Source: JAAYJS01 sp964346185 (GTDB taxonomy: Bacteria > Bacillota > Clostridia > Eubacteriales > Eubacteriaceae). Taken from it: a stretch of 5,749 bases of DNA. Where the stretch lies: positions 1 through 5,749 of the forward strand of contig CAYFTR010000046.1 of NCBI GenBank assembly GCA_964346185.1, written 5' to 3'. This document shows, piece after piece, positions 1-5,695 of the stretch (within the stretch, counting starts at the first letter, position 1; each line of letters begins with the position of its first letter). Made by a program: the position numbers and the translations under genes. The notes beneath the pieces are model-generated. The model was not told where the DNA came from and searched no databases. It saw only the letters and a program-made list of their open reading frames with translations.

Positions 1-110
1 TTCTGTCGGAAGTCAGCGGTCAAAAACAAGTGATCATTTTTACCTGTAACGATAGTGAAAAACAAATATTGGACAAATTGGATTTGCCTTATTACGGTTT
101 GGTCCTATAA
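1..110 (+). CDS. C-terminal fragment of a probable SMC/YhaN-like AAA ATPase (5' end outside window)
   Basis: Reading from base 3, an open frame gives 35 residues ending at a TAA stop at 108-110. The fragment contains the stretch QVIIFTCNDSEKQIL. A 'QVI-F-TC-(H/N)-E' segment near the C-terminus resembles the last beta strand and switch (H-loop) region of RecF/SMC-type ATPases such as YhaN, in which the usual residue after TC is a histidine; here it is asparagine. That resemblance is recalled from the family, not computed. Walker A, signature and Walker B motifs would all lie upstream of the window, so function cannot be confirmed. It runs in the same direction as the downstream genes but is separated from them by about 100 non-coding bases with a hairpin and a candidate promoter, so it probably ends a separate transcription unit. 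The end of some unrelated protein remains possible. Confidence 0.55.
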   Translation, partial: LSEVSGQKQVIIFTCNDSEKQILDKLDLPYYGLVL

Positions 111-117
111 GGGCATT

Positions 118-162
118 CGCTTACAAAAACCCCGTTTATCGGGATGGTTTGTAGCGTATTTT
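118..162 (+). terminator. Imperfect intrinsic-terminator-like hairpin after the upstream gene
   Basis: Seven bases after the stop codon at 108-110, CGCT (118-121) can pair with AGCG (153-156), ACAAA (123-127) with TTTGT (148-152), and CCCG (131-134) with CGGG (140-143) around a TTTAT loop. One base bulges at 122 and there is an asymmetric internal loop. The stem is followed by TATTTT (157-162). Position and T-run fit a rho-independent terminator, but the stem is broken and the T-run is interrupted, so efficiency is uncertain. Confidence 0.4.
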
Positions 163-172
163 AAAACAGGTA

Positions 173-181
173 TGTTACAAT
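173..181 (+). promoter_or_regulatory. Candidate extended -10 promoter for the spoVB-like/mazG operon
   Basis: TGTTACAAT combines a TGn extension (173-175) with TACAAT (176-181), a 5/6 match to the sigma-A -10 consensus. No good -35 box lies 16-18 bases upstream; the nearest candidate, TTGTAG at 149-154, is 21 bases away. Transcription would start near 188, leaving a leader of about 25 bases before the ATG at 213. The site follows the hairpin at 118-156, where a new operon would be expected to begin. Confidence 0.4.
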
Positions 182-212
182 GCGAAAATAAAACGAATGA
201 TAAAGAGGACTT

Positions 213-1826
213 ATGTCACAAAAACAAACGAATTATTTAAAAGGCGCAAGTGTACTTGCCATGGCGGGTATATTATCTCGTTTACTCGGATTGGCTTATA
301 AAATTCCCCTCTATCACATGGTAGGCTCTTACGGGAATGGCTTGTACGGAAATGTTACCAATATTTATAATTTACTGTTGATGGTATCTACTGTCGGGTT
401 GCCTGTTGCCATATCTAAAATGATAACGGAAAGCCTTGCGGAAGGCGATTACTGCGGCACGCGGGATATTTTTAAGGTTTCCATGATCGCGCTTCTTGTA
501 ATCGGTGGAATGTCCAGTTTAATTTTACTTCTCGGCGCGGATTTTATCATCAATGTTTCCAATTGGCCGGGAGATACCTACCCCGGTATTATGGGCATTG
601 CCCTGGCCCCCTTTATTATTTCCGTCTGTGCGTGCTTCAGGGGTTTTTTTCAAGGGCATCAATTAATGAATCCTACAGCTGTTTCTCAAATTTTGGAACA
701 GGTTGTTCGGGTTTTTCTCGGTATGTTTTTGTGTTGGTTTGGCGTTTATCGTTTAGACTCCATCGGCATGGGGGTAGGCGGTGCCGTTTTCGGCGCGACT
801 GCCGGCGGTCTGGTTGCGATGCTGTTTTTATGGTACAGCTATCGTATTTATATTCGTACCCACGAGCGCCGTTATCGTAAACGTTACTTTCCTAAAATTC
901 ACTGGAAAGATATCTTTAAAAGGTTGCTGATTATTTCCGTGCCCGTTACTCTGACATCTACCGTTGTATCTTTATTTTCGGCTATGGATTCCATGATCTA
1001 TGTGACACGGTTGGGCAGTATCGGAGTAAAGGCGGAAACCGCCATTATGATGTACGGTGATTTTACCAATGCGGATACCATTATCAATGTGCCACTGGTC
1101 ATCAGCGGCACGTTAAGTGTCGCCCTGATTCCCGCTATTACGGAATCTTACATGCACAGAAACCGTAAAGAGATGAACGCCAAAATAACATCGGCCATTC
1201 GTGTGGTGGCGTTGGTGGCCATCCCTTCCTGTATCGGATTAATTGTCCTGTCGCAGGGAATCTTCGACTTGTTGTTCGAAGGTTCCGATTACGGACCGGA
1301 AATACTCAAATACTATGCGTTTGCGACAATTTTTATGATGATGTCCAACACCTTTCAAAGTATTTTACAGGCAATTAACCGCTTCCGATTGCCTTTGGTA
1401 CATTTGGCGGTAGCAACGGTGATACGCTTTGTTACGGCGTGGCTTTTTTTAGCTGTGCCGCAGTTAAATATTAACGGTATTTCTGTCAGCTCCATTATTA
1501 CATTTTTGTATTTAACCGTTGCCAATTACCTCAGCGTAAAGTATTTCACGAAAATCAAATTAAATTTTGCAGCCATTGTCACTAAACCGCTCTTTGCTTC
1601 CTTATTAATGGGGTTAGGGGTTTACGGCGTTTTTCAATTGGTGTTGACTTTTTTAGGTCATTCCCTTATAGCCAACGCTTTGGCGGTTTGTACGGCTATA
1701 ACCGTAGGTGTGGTGATTTATATGGCAACCATATTAGTGACTGACGGTATTCGGGAGGACGAGTTGGAAATGTTCCCCGCCGGAAGCCGTTTAATTGCAT
1801 TACAACGGAGAATAAAAAAATCATGA
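213..1826 (+). CDS. SpoVB/YabM-type polysaccharide/lipid-linked precursor flippase (MOP superfamily)
   Basis: This 537-residue polytopic membrane protein belongs to the SpoVB/YtgP/YabM branch of the MOP exporters (RfbX/Wzx-like, COG2244). Known or proposed roles of relatives are flipping lipid-linked cell-wall or polysaccharide precursors across the cytoplasmic membrane; the substrate here cannot be read from sequence. About 14 hydrophobic segments can be placed (roughly residues 10-30, 48-70, 88-110, 123-141, 160-178, 185-207, 238-258, 288-308, 328-348, 363-385, 395-415, 424-443, 452-478, 484-508), the number expected for the fold. The family hallmark F-R-G-x-x-Q-G-x-x-x-M-x-P-T-A-x-S-Q-x-x-E-Q lies at residues 142-163. 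A basic loop (residues 216-227) separates the two bundles. AGAGG at 204-208 supports the ATG at 213. The stop overlaps the next start (ATGA, 1823-1826). The position matches yabM of Bacillus, next to yabN. Annotation pipelines often call this 'stage V sporulation protein B', but that does not imply sporulation. Confidence 0.88.
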   Translation: MSQKQTNYLKGASVLAMAGILSRLLGLAYKIPLYHMVGSYGNGLYGNVTNIYNLLLMVSTVGLPVAISKMITESLAEGDYCGTRDIFKVSMIALLVIGGMSSLILLLGADFIINVSNWPGDTYPGIMGIALAPFIISVCACFRGFFQGHQLMNPTAVSQILEQVVRVFLGMFLCWFGVYRLDSIGMGVGGAVFGATAGGLVAMLFLWYSYRIYIRTHERRYRKRYFPKIHWKDIFKRLLIISVPVTLTSTVVSLFSAMDSMIYVTRLGSIGVKAETAIMMYGDFTNADTIINVPLVISGTLSVALIPAITESYMHRNRKEMNAKITSAIRVVALVAIPSCIGLIVLSQGIFDLLFEGSDYGPEILKYYAFATIFMMMSNTFQSILQAINRFRLPLVHLAVATVIRFVTAWLFLAVPQLNINGISVSSIITFLYLTVANYLSVKYFTKIKLNFAAIVTKPLFASLLMGLGVYGVFQLVLTFLGHSLIANALAVCTAITVGVVIYMATILVTDGIREDELEMFPAGSRLIALQRRIKKS

Positions 1827-3286
1827 GTGGAACAATAACAATTATCGGTTTAGGAGTCGGCAATCCGAAACTCCTAACGCTTAAAGCAAAGGAAGCACTG
1901 GAAAGTAATAAACCTTTATACCTGCGAACGGAACACCACCCCGTCGCACGGTATCTGCAAGAAAACAACAGGGTGTTTAAAAGCTTCGATGAGCTCTACG
2001 ATACAAAAAAAGATTTTAATGAGGTTTACGACGCAATTGTCGATACCCTTTTGTTGCAGGCGGAGAAAGGCCCCGTTTTGTATGGCGTGCCGGGCAATCC
2101 TTTCGGTTCCGACTTGTCGGTATTAAAGCTGGTCGACCGTTTAAATGAAAAAGGGCAGCCTTATGAGATGATTGCCGGTGTAAGTGAGGTTGATGTTGCA
2201 TGCAACCATTTGCAGGTTTTGGAAAGTGACGGCTTGCAAATAATCGACCCGACCTGTATCCGGGCGTTGTCGCCGGATCCCAAAATGGCAATGTTGGTTT
2301 ATCCGTTGGATAACCGACATTTGGCATCGGAGGTAAAGCTGTGGTTGATGACACGCTACGATGACGAAACCCCGGTTACCTTGGTACGCCTTTCAGATAA
2401 AGGCGACCGTACCGAAGCATTGTACCTGCACCAAATTGATCAACAAGAGACCTACCATCACCAAACCCTTTTATATGTGCCGAAGGATACAAACAACTTA
2501 AAGCACTTCGACAAATTATTGGAAATCATGCGTATTTTGAGAAGCCCAGAAGGCTGCCCGTGGGATCGGGAGCAAACCCATCAAAGCTTAAAATCCTATG
2601 TTGTTGAAGAAGCCTACGAAGTATTAGATGCAATCGAATCGGGGGACTTGGACAATCTGGTTGAAGAATTGGGGGATTTGCTCTTTCAGATTGTTTTTCA
2701 TGCGGAATTGGGCAAAGAGTCCGGACATTTTTATATTGAAGATGTCATTGAAGAGGTAAACCGAAAAATGATTAACCGACATCCTCATGTGTTTGACCGA
2801 AAAGAAAACATGACTTCCGAGGAGGTACTAATCAACTGGGAAGAAATAAAAATGAAAGAAAAAGAGACGACTACCGTTGGGGAAGAAATGGACAGAATTC
2901 CCAAAGCCTTTACCGCTTTATTAGAGGCGAACAAATTGCAAAGTAAAGCGGCAAAAGTAGGTTTCGATTGGGAGAATGCCCTGCCGGCACTGGGAAAAGT
3001 TTATGAAGAGGCTCAAGAAGTAAAAGAAGAGTTGAATAAAAAACCTGTTTTGAAAGACGCGTTGGAATCGGAGTTGGGCGATTTACTGTTTGCCGCCGTT
3101 AATGTGGCACGGCTTTGCGACATCAGTCCTGAAACAGCTTTAAAACGAACCAATCGCAAATTTAAAAGACGCTTTAAAACAATGGAAACACTCGGTCGCG
3201 ACATCGATCGTAACCTGGAGGACTTAACCCCGGCCGAGATGGAAACCCTGTATGAAGCGGCAAAAAAAACGGAAAATCTAAATTAA
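1823..3286 (+). CDS. mazG: YabN-type fusion: tetrapyrrole-methylase-like domain plus duplicated MazG NTP pyrophosphohydrolase
   Basis: This 487-residue cytosolic protein has the YabN architecture. Residues 1-220 are a tetrapyrrole (corrin/porphyrin) methylase-like domain with the N-terminal glycine-rich strand IIGLGVGNPKLLTL and a second loop GVPGNPFGSD (88-97); its substrate is unknown across the family. Residues 230-480 carry two MazG all-alpha domains, which hydrolyse nucleoside triphosphates to monophosphates and pyrophosphate with Mg2+. The first has GCPWDREQTH (244-253), EEAYE (262-266) and EELGD (281-285). The second has KVGFDWENA (378-386), EEAQE (395-399) and ELGD (417-420). Both copies keep the EExxE and ExxD metal-binding motifs, so both look capable of binding metal. 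Length is normal for the fusion. The ATG overlaps the upstream stop by four bases, and GGAG at 1807-1810 lies 12 bases upstream, so translational coupling to the flippase is likely. In Bacillus the pair is yabM-yabN. Confidence 0.93.
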   Translation: MSGTITIIGLGVGNPKLLTLKAKEALESNKPLYLRTEHHPVARYLQENNRVFKSFDELYDTKKDFNEVYDAIVDTLLLQAEKGPVLYGVPGNPFGSDLSVLKLVDRLNEKGQPYEMIAGVSEVDVACNHLQVLESDGLQIIDPTCIRALSPDPKMAMLVYPLDNRHLASEVKLWLMTRYDDETPVTLVRLSDKGDRTEALYLHQIDQQETYHHQTLLYVPKDTNNLKHFDKLLEIMRILRSPEGCPWDREQTHQSLKSYVVEEAYEVLDAIESGDLDNLVEELGDLLFQIVFHAELGKESGHFYIEDVIEEVNRKMINRHPHVFDRKENMTSEEVLINWEEIKMKEKETTTVGEEMDRIPKAFTALLEANKLQSKAAKVGFDWENALPALGKVYEEAQEVKEELNKKPVLKDALESELGDLLFAAVNVARLCDISPETALKRTNRKFKRRFKTMETLGRDIDRNLEDLTPAEMETLYEAAKKTENLN

Positions 3287-3309
3287 TTCACTAAATAAAT
3301 GAAAAAGGC

Positions 3310-3339
3310 TTGTATTTGAGTACAGTTCACGTTTATAAT
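3310..3339 (+). promoter_or_regulatory. Sigma-A-like promoter of hup
   Basis: A perfect TATAAT -10 box is at 3334-3339. The best-spaced -35 is TTGTAT at 3310-3315 (weak, 18-base spacer). Transcription would start near 3346, leaving a leader of about 42 bases with a strong Shine-Dalgarno sequence (GGAGGG, 3378-3383). The inverted repeat TGTA-N6-TACA (3311-3324) overlaps the -35 and spacer. The promoter sits in the 101-base gap between mazG and hup, where no terminator-like hairpin was seen. Confidence 0.65.
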
Positions 3340-3387
3340 GAGACTACATTAGTTGAAAGTAAATAAAATCAGATAACGGAGGGAAAC

Positions 3388-3666
3388 ATGAATAAATCGG
3401 AATTAATTGTAGCAATGTCCGACAAAACCGGATTGGCCAAGAAAGATGCGGAAAAAGCTTTAACCGCTTTTATCGATACAGTTATAGAAACCTTAAAAAA
3501 AGGCGACAAGGTATCCTTGGTCGGCTTCGGTTCCTTTGATGTAAGAGAAAGAGCCGCAAGACAGGGGATGAATCCAAAAACAAAAGAAACCATTCAAATA
3601 CCTGCTGCCAACGCACCGCGTTTTAAAGCGGGAAAAGCATTTAAAGACGCCTTGAACGAAGAATAA
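3388..3666 (+). CDS. hup: HU-family nucleoid DNA-binding protein
   Basis: This 92-residue protein is a full-length HU (family usually about 90-95). HU is a dimeric, sequence-independent DNA-bending protein that compacts the nucleoid and assists replication, recombination and repair. Residues 1-40 form the helical dimerisation part (MNKSELIVAMSDKTGL opening, K18-K19-D20-A21 typical). The signature GFGSFDVRERAAR is at 47-59. The beta-arm includes N62-P63, the proline expected to intercalate DNA, and IPAANAPRFKAGKAFKDALN closes the fold. At the arm tip the residue before NP is methionine (M61), where many HUs have arginine (GRNP). GGAGGG at 3378-3383 gives a strong, well-spaced ribosome binding site for the ATG. 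The gene has its own promoter upstream and a hairpin behind it, consistent with high, separately controlled expression. HU between mazG and the S4 gene is a common clostridial arrangement. IHF is unlikely given the fit to HU. Confidence 0.96.
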   Translation: MNKSELIVAMSDKTGLAKKDAEKALTAFIDTVIETLKKGDKVSLVGFGSFDVRERAARQGMNPKTKETIQIPAANAPRFKAGKAFKDALNEE

Positions 3667-3675
3667 ATTATAGGG

Positions 3676-3700
3676 ACCGGAGTAAATATACTCCGGTTTT
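3676..3700 (+). terminator. Nine-bp perfect hairpin with short T-run behind hup (terminator or attenuator)
   Basis: ACCGGAGTA (3676-3684) pairs perfectly with TACTCCGGT (3689-3697) around an AATA loop, followed by TTTTAT (3697-3702). It starts nine bases after the hup stop and ends before the rqcP ribosome binding site (TAAGGAG, 3708-3714). The stem is strong but the T-run has only four bases, so partial termination or 3'-end stabilisation of hup mRNA fits at least as well as a full stop. No separate promoter for rqcP was recognised between the hairpin and its start, which favours partial read-through. Confidence 0.7.
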
Positions 3701-3722
3701 ATCATAGTAAGGAGAATCAACC

Positions 3723-3962
3723 ATGCGTATCGATAAATTTTTAAAAAACGCAAGATTGATAAAACGCAGATCCGTCAGCAAAGCCGCCTGTGACGGCGGA
3801 CGTATAGACATTAACGGACGAGAGGCAAAAGCGGGCACTAAAGTAACGGTCGGAGACCGCATTACTATTCGTTTCGGCGACGGCGAGCGTACGGTCGAAG
3901 TTTTATCTCTTATGGAACATGTTCCGAAAGATAAGGCACAGGAGCTGTATAAAGAACTGTAA
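3723..3962 (+). CDS. rqcP: RqcP/YabO S4-domain ribosome-associated quality control factor
   Basis: This small, basic 79-residue protein is essentially one S4 RNA-binding domain. It opens MRIDKFLKNARLIKRRSVSK, very close to B. subtilis YabO (RqcP), followed by the GRIDINGREAKAGTKVTVGD core (residues 26-45) and a short beta strand. In B. subtilis, RqcP binds obstructed 50S subunits carrying peptidyl-tRNA and works with RqcH to add C-terminal alanine tails that mark stalled chains for degradation. R2, D4 and R16 align with conserved YabO positions. TAAGGAG at 3708-3714, eight bases before the ATG, is near ideal. The gene keeps its ancestral place between mazG/hup and divIC, with an 11-base gap to divIC that indicates co-transcription. 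The related heat-shock protein Hsp15 (HslR) shares the fold but is longer and belongs to a different branch. The partner RqcH is not in this window. Confidence 0.92.
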   Translation: MRIDKFLKNARLIKRRSVSKAACDGGRIDINGREAKAGTKVTVGDRITIRFGDGERTVEVLSLMEHVPKDKAQELYKEL

Positions 3963-3973
3963 AAGGAGCCGGT

Positions 3974-4402
3974 ATGGGCGGTAAGAGAAACTTAAAAAGA
4001 AAACGAACCATAAACCGCAACACGATTTTGGCACTGATTGTGATCGTTGCCGTTGTTCTTTTTATGATGGGTAACAATTTTGTAAAAACCCTGCGGCTCA
4101 GCAGACAGAAAAATGATTTGGAAAAACAAATCGCGGCAAAGGAAGAAGAAGCCAAAGACCTGGACGAAGTCTTGAAAAAAAAGGACGAAAGAAGTAACAT
4201 CGAAAACAGAGCCCGCCAACTGCTGGGACTTTATTACCCCGACGAAAAGCTGGTCGTTCCGATTGACAACAAAGGTAAGGTTGCGGAAGCACGCAAATTT
4301 GAACAATCCTTTGAAAACGAAACGAATATCGACGAGTCCGAGATTTTTCGATTAAACCGTCCTGTACCAATAAAAACAGAGGATAGTGAAACGTTTGAAT
4401 AA
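3974..4402 (+). CDS. divIC: DivIC/FtsB-family septum formation initiator
   Basis: This 142-residue bitopic division protein has a very basic cytoplasmic N-terminus (residues 1-16, K/R-rich), one transmembrane helix (about 17-33), an extracytoplasmic coiled coil (about 38-73, rich in K/E with leucines at heptad spacing), then the family motif ERSNIENRARQLLGLYYPDEKLVVP (split: ERSNIENRAR 72-81, LLGLYYPDEK 83-92, LVVP 93-96). DivIC pairs with FtsL and DivIB in the divisome to regulate septal wall synthesis. The acidic tail (about 103-142) is longer than the minimal FtsB/DivIC fold and looks disordered. AAGGAG at 3963-3968 supports the ATG at 3974. It follows rqcP by 11 bases and its end overlaps the ppx start by 17. 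Bacillus and clostridia usually have yabP and yabQ just upstream; these are missing here. Confidence 0.9.
   Translation: MGGKRNLKRKRTINRNTILALIVIVAVVLFMMGNNFVKTLRLSRQKNDLEKQIAAKEEEAKDLDEVLKKKDERSNIENRARQLLGLYYPDEKLVVPIDNKGKVAEARKFEQSFENETNIDESEIFRLNRPVPIKTEDSETFE
4378..4397 (+). promoter_or_regulatory. Ribosome binding site and competing GTG/TTG starts of ppx inside the divIC 3' end
   Basis: AGAGGA (4378-4383) is the only Shine-Dalgarno-like run here. GTG at 4386 lies only about 3 bases after AGAGG, which is tight. The in-frame TTG at 4395 lies 12 bases after it, which is long. GTG would give a protein starting MKRLNKGIID; TTG would give MNKGIID. The conserved fold begins at GIIDIGTNS, so both starts keep the complete domain. 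Confidence 0.5.
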
Positions 4403-5312
4403 AGGCATCATTGATATCGGAACCAATTCCACACGGTTGCTGATTATTGCACCCGACCGGGAACAGCTCTTTGAGCGAATCCATAAAGACTTACGGGTAA
4501 CCCGTATCGGAACCGGGCTTGAGGAAAGCGGCAGAATATCCGAAGCGGCAATAGCACCTACAATCGAAGCATTGAACAATTATTTGGAAATTTGCAAAAC
4601 CTTTCGTTGTGACGATGTGTATTGTTTTGCTACTGCGGCCATGCGGGAAGCACAAAATAAACAAGACATTGTGGACAGGGTTTATCGGGAAATTGGTCTT
4701 AAGATTGATGTTATTTCCGGAGAAAAAGAAGCCGAATACGGTTATTTAGGTGCATCGGCCGCTTTTAACCGCCCCGTTCGCATATTGGATGTCGGTGGCG
4801 GGTCCACCGAATTGATTAACGGTGAAGGTAGCCGAATGGGTGCAACAGTTTCCATGAAAATGGGGTGTGTTCGCTTTACGGAAGCCTATTTACCCGACGA
4901 TCCGCCAACCCCCGAACAATTGGAGCAACTAAAAAAAGCCGCCGAACGGACCTTAAAGGAAAACGGGGCACAAATATCGGACGGTATCCGTCGGCAATTG
5001 GTAAGTATCGGCGGTACGGCTACAACCGTTGCAACCATGCTCATGAAACTGGAAGCATACGACGGCAATGCTCTGCACCTGAAAGTTGTACATAAAGCGG
5101 AGCTGGACAACCTCATCGACGAGATGAAGGAGCTGCCCTTAGAGTGTCGTAAAATAAGAGTCGGTTTGGATCCGACCAGAGCGGACATTATTTTAGCAGG
5201 GCTTGTAATTACATCGCAAGCTATGACGTATCTCGGAGCAAAAGAAACGGTTATCTGTGACTGGGATAACCTGGAAGGAGCGGCGGTTTCCCGCTTTATT
5301 AAAAAAACATAA
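4386..5312 (+). CDS. ppx: Ppx/GppA-family exopolyphosphatase / pppGpp phosphohydrolase (short form)
   Basis: This 308-residue enzyme of the ASKHA (actin-like ATPase) fold matches the short Ppx/GppA form lacking the C-terminal HD-type domain of E. coli Ppx (about 500 residues). Substrates in the family are inorganic polyphosphate and/or pppGpp; which is used here cannot be told from sequence. Visible motifs are the phosphate-binding loop GIIDIGTNSTRLLI (7-20), FATAAMREA (81-89), SGEKEAEYGYLGA (111-123) with the region expected to hold the catalytic glutamate, the second phosphate loop ILDVGGGSTELI (133-144), MGCVRFTE (159-166), SIGGTATTVATM (207-218) and GLDPTRADIILAG (260-272). In SGEKEAE, lysine 114 sits where many relatives have another glutamate; E113 and E115 flank it. 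A GTG start at 4386 overlaps divIC by 17 bases, so the gene is probably coupled to it; TTG at 4395 is an alternative. No terminator hairpin follows before the tRNA promoter. Confidence 0.93.
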   Translation: MKRLNKGIIDIGTNSTRLLIIAPDREQLFERIHKDLRVTRIGTGLEESGRISEAAIAPTIEALNNYLEICKTFRCDDVYCFATAAMREAQNKQDIVDRVYREIGLKIDVISGEKEAEYGYLGASAAFNRPVRILDVGGGSTELINGEGSRMGATVSMKMGCVRFTEAYLPDDPPTPEQLEQLKKAAERTLKENGAQISDGIRRQLVSIGGTATTVATMLMKLEAYDGNALHLKVVHKAELDNLIDEMKELPLECRKIRVGLDPTRADIILAGLVITSQAMTYLGAKETVICDWDNLEGAAVSRFIKKT

Positions 5313-5369
5313 AAAATATTTAAAAAATAAAATAAAAAAACTTGACACGGTTGGAAATTGTGTTATACT
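5313..5369 (+). promoter_or_regulatory. Strong tRNA-operon promoter with A/T-only UP-like element
   Basis: TTGACA (5342-5347) is a perfect -35 box. TATACT (5364-5369) is a 5/6 -10 box, 16 bases downstream, and is preceded by an extended -10 TGT (5361-5363). Bases 5313-5340, directly upstream of the -35, are entirely A or T with several A-tracts, as in UP elements that bind the RNA polymerase alpha C-terminal domain at stable-RNA promoters. Transcription should start near 5376, about 32 bases before the tRNA-Leu. This is the best promoter in the window. Confidence 0.9.
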
Positions 5370-5407
5370 AAATATTGTTCTTGTCTAACAGCAAGCAATT
5401 ATGGTGT

Positions 5408-5497
5408 GCCGGAGTGGCGGAACTGGCAGACGCACAGGACTTAAAATCCTGCGATCCTTTAAAGATCGTATCGGTTCGATTCCGATCTTCGGCACCA
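5408..5497 (+). tRNA. tRNA-Leu (anticodon UAA)
   Basis: This is a class II tRNA with an encoded CCA end (5495-5497). The acceptor stem GCCGGAG (5408-5414) pairs with CTTCGGC (5487-5493) with one G-U pair. The anticodon stem CAGGA/TCCTG encloses the loop CTTAAAA, with anticodon TAA at 5442-5444, reading UUA/UUG leucine codons. A long variable arm forms a CGATC/GATCG stem (5452-5468), typical of leucine tRNAs. The T arm is ATCGG-TTCGATT-CCGAT (5470-5486), and the discriminator base is A5494, as expected for Leu. It is the first gene of the array, 14 bases before the next tRNA. Confidence 0.97.
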
Positions 5498-5511
5498 TAA
5501 CATCACATCGT

Positions 5512-5588
<77 letters not shown>

Positions 5589-5607
5589 TTTTTTTTGCAA
5601 AATTTAT

Positions 5608-5684
5608 GGCGGCGTAGCTCAGTTGGCTAGAGCATACGGTTCATACCCGTAGTGTCAGCGGTTCGACTCCGTTCGCCGCTACCA
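5608..5684 (+). tRNA. Elongator tRNA-Met (anticodon CAU)
   Basis: The acceptor strand GGCGGCG (5608-5614) pairs with CGCCGCT (5674-5680), including a G1-U72 wobble, so it lacks the initiator mismatch. The anticodon stem TACGG/CCGTA encloses TTCATAC, with anticodon CAT at 5642-5644. The D stem is GCTC/GAGC. The T arm is AGCGG-TTCGACT-CCGTT, and CCA is encoded at 5682-5684. Its body closely resembles the B. subtilis elongator tRNA-Met, including the anticodon arm. The lysidine-modified tRNA-Ile(CAU) was considered, but its acceptor and anticodon arms differ. Confidence 0.93.
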
Positions 5685-5695
5685 TAATTTTATAC

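Noticed and set aside
55..240. 61-codon plus-strand ORF across the first intergenic region
   Set aside because: It starts with GTG without a ribosome binding site, overlaps both the upstream gene's end and the flippase start, and crosses the hairpin and candidate promoter. The composition is not protein-like.
563..880. 105-codon plus-strand ORF within the flippase gene
   Set aside because: It is a shifted-frame shadow lying wholly inside a gene with clear family motifs. It is rich in R, S, C, Y and F, as out-of-frame translations tend to be.
4098..4484. 128-codon minus-strand ORF opposite divIC/ppx
   Set aside because: It lies opposite two well-supported genes, shows no recognisable domain, and has the cysteine- and phenylalanine-rich composition of an antisense frame.
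5608..5684. tRNA-Ile2 (lysidine-modified CAU anticodon)
   Set aside because: The acceptor GGCGGCG and the TACGG/CCGTA anticodon arm match elongator tRNA-Met of Bacillus-type bacteria, not the GGACC-type acceptor usual for Ile2.
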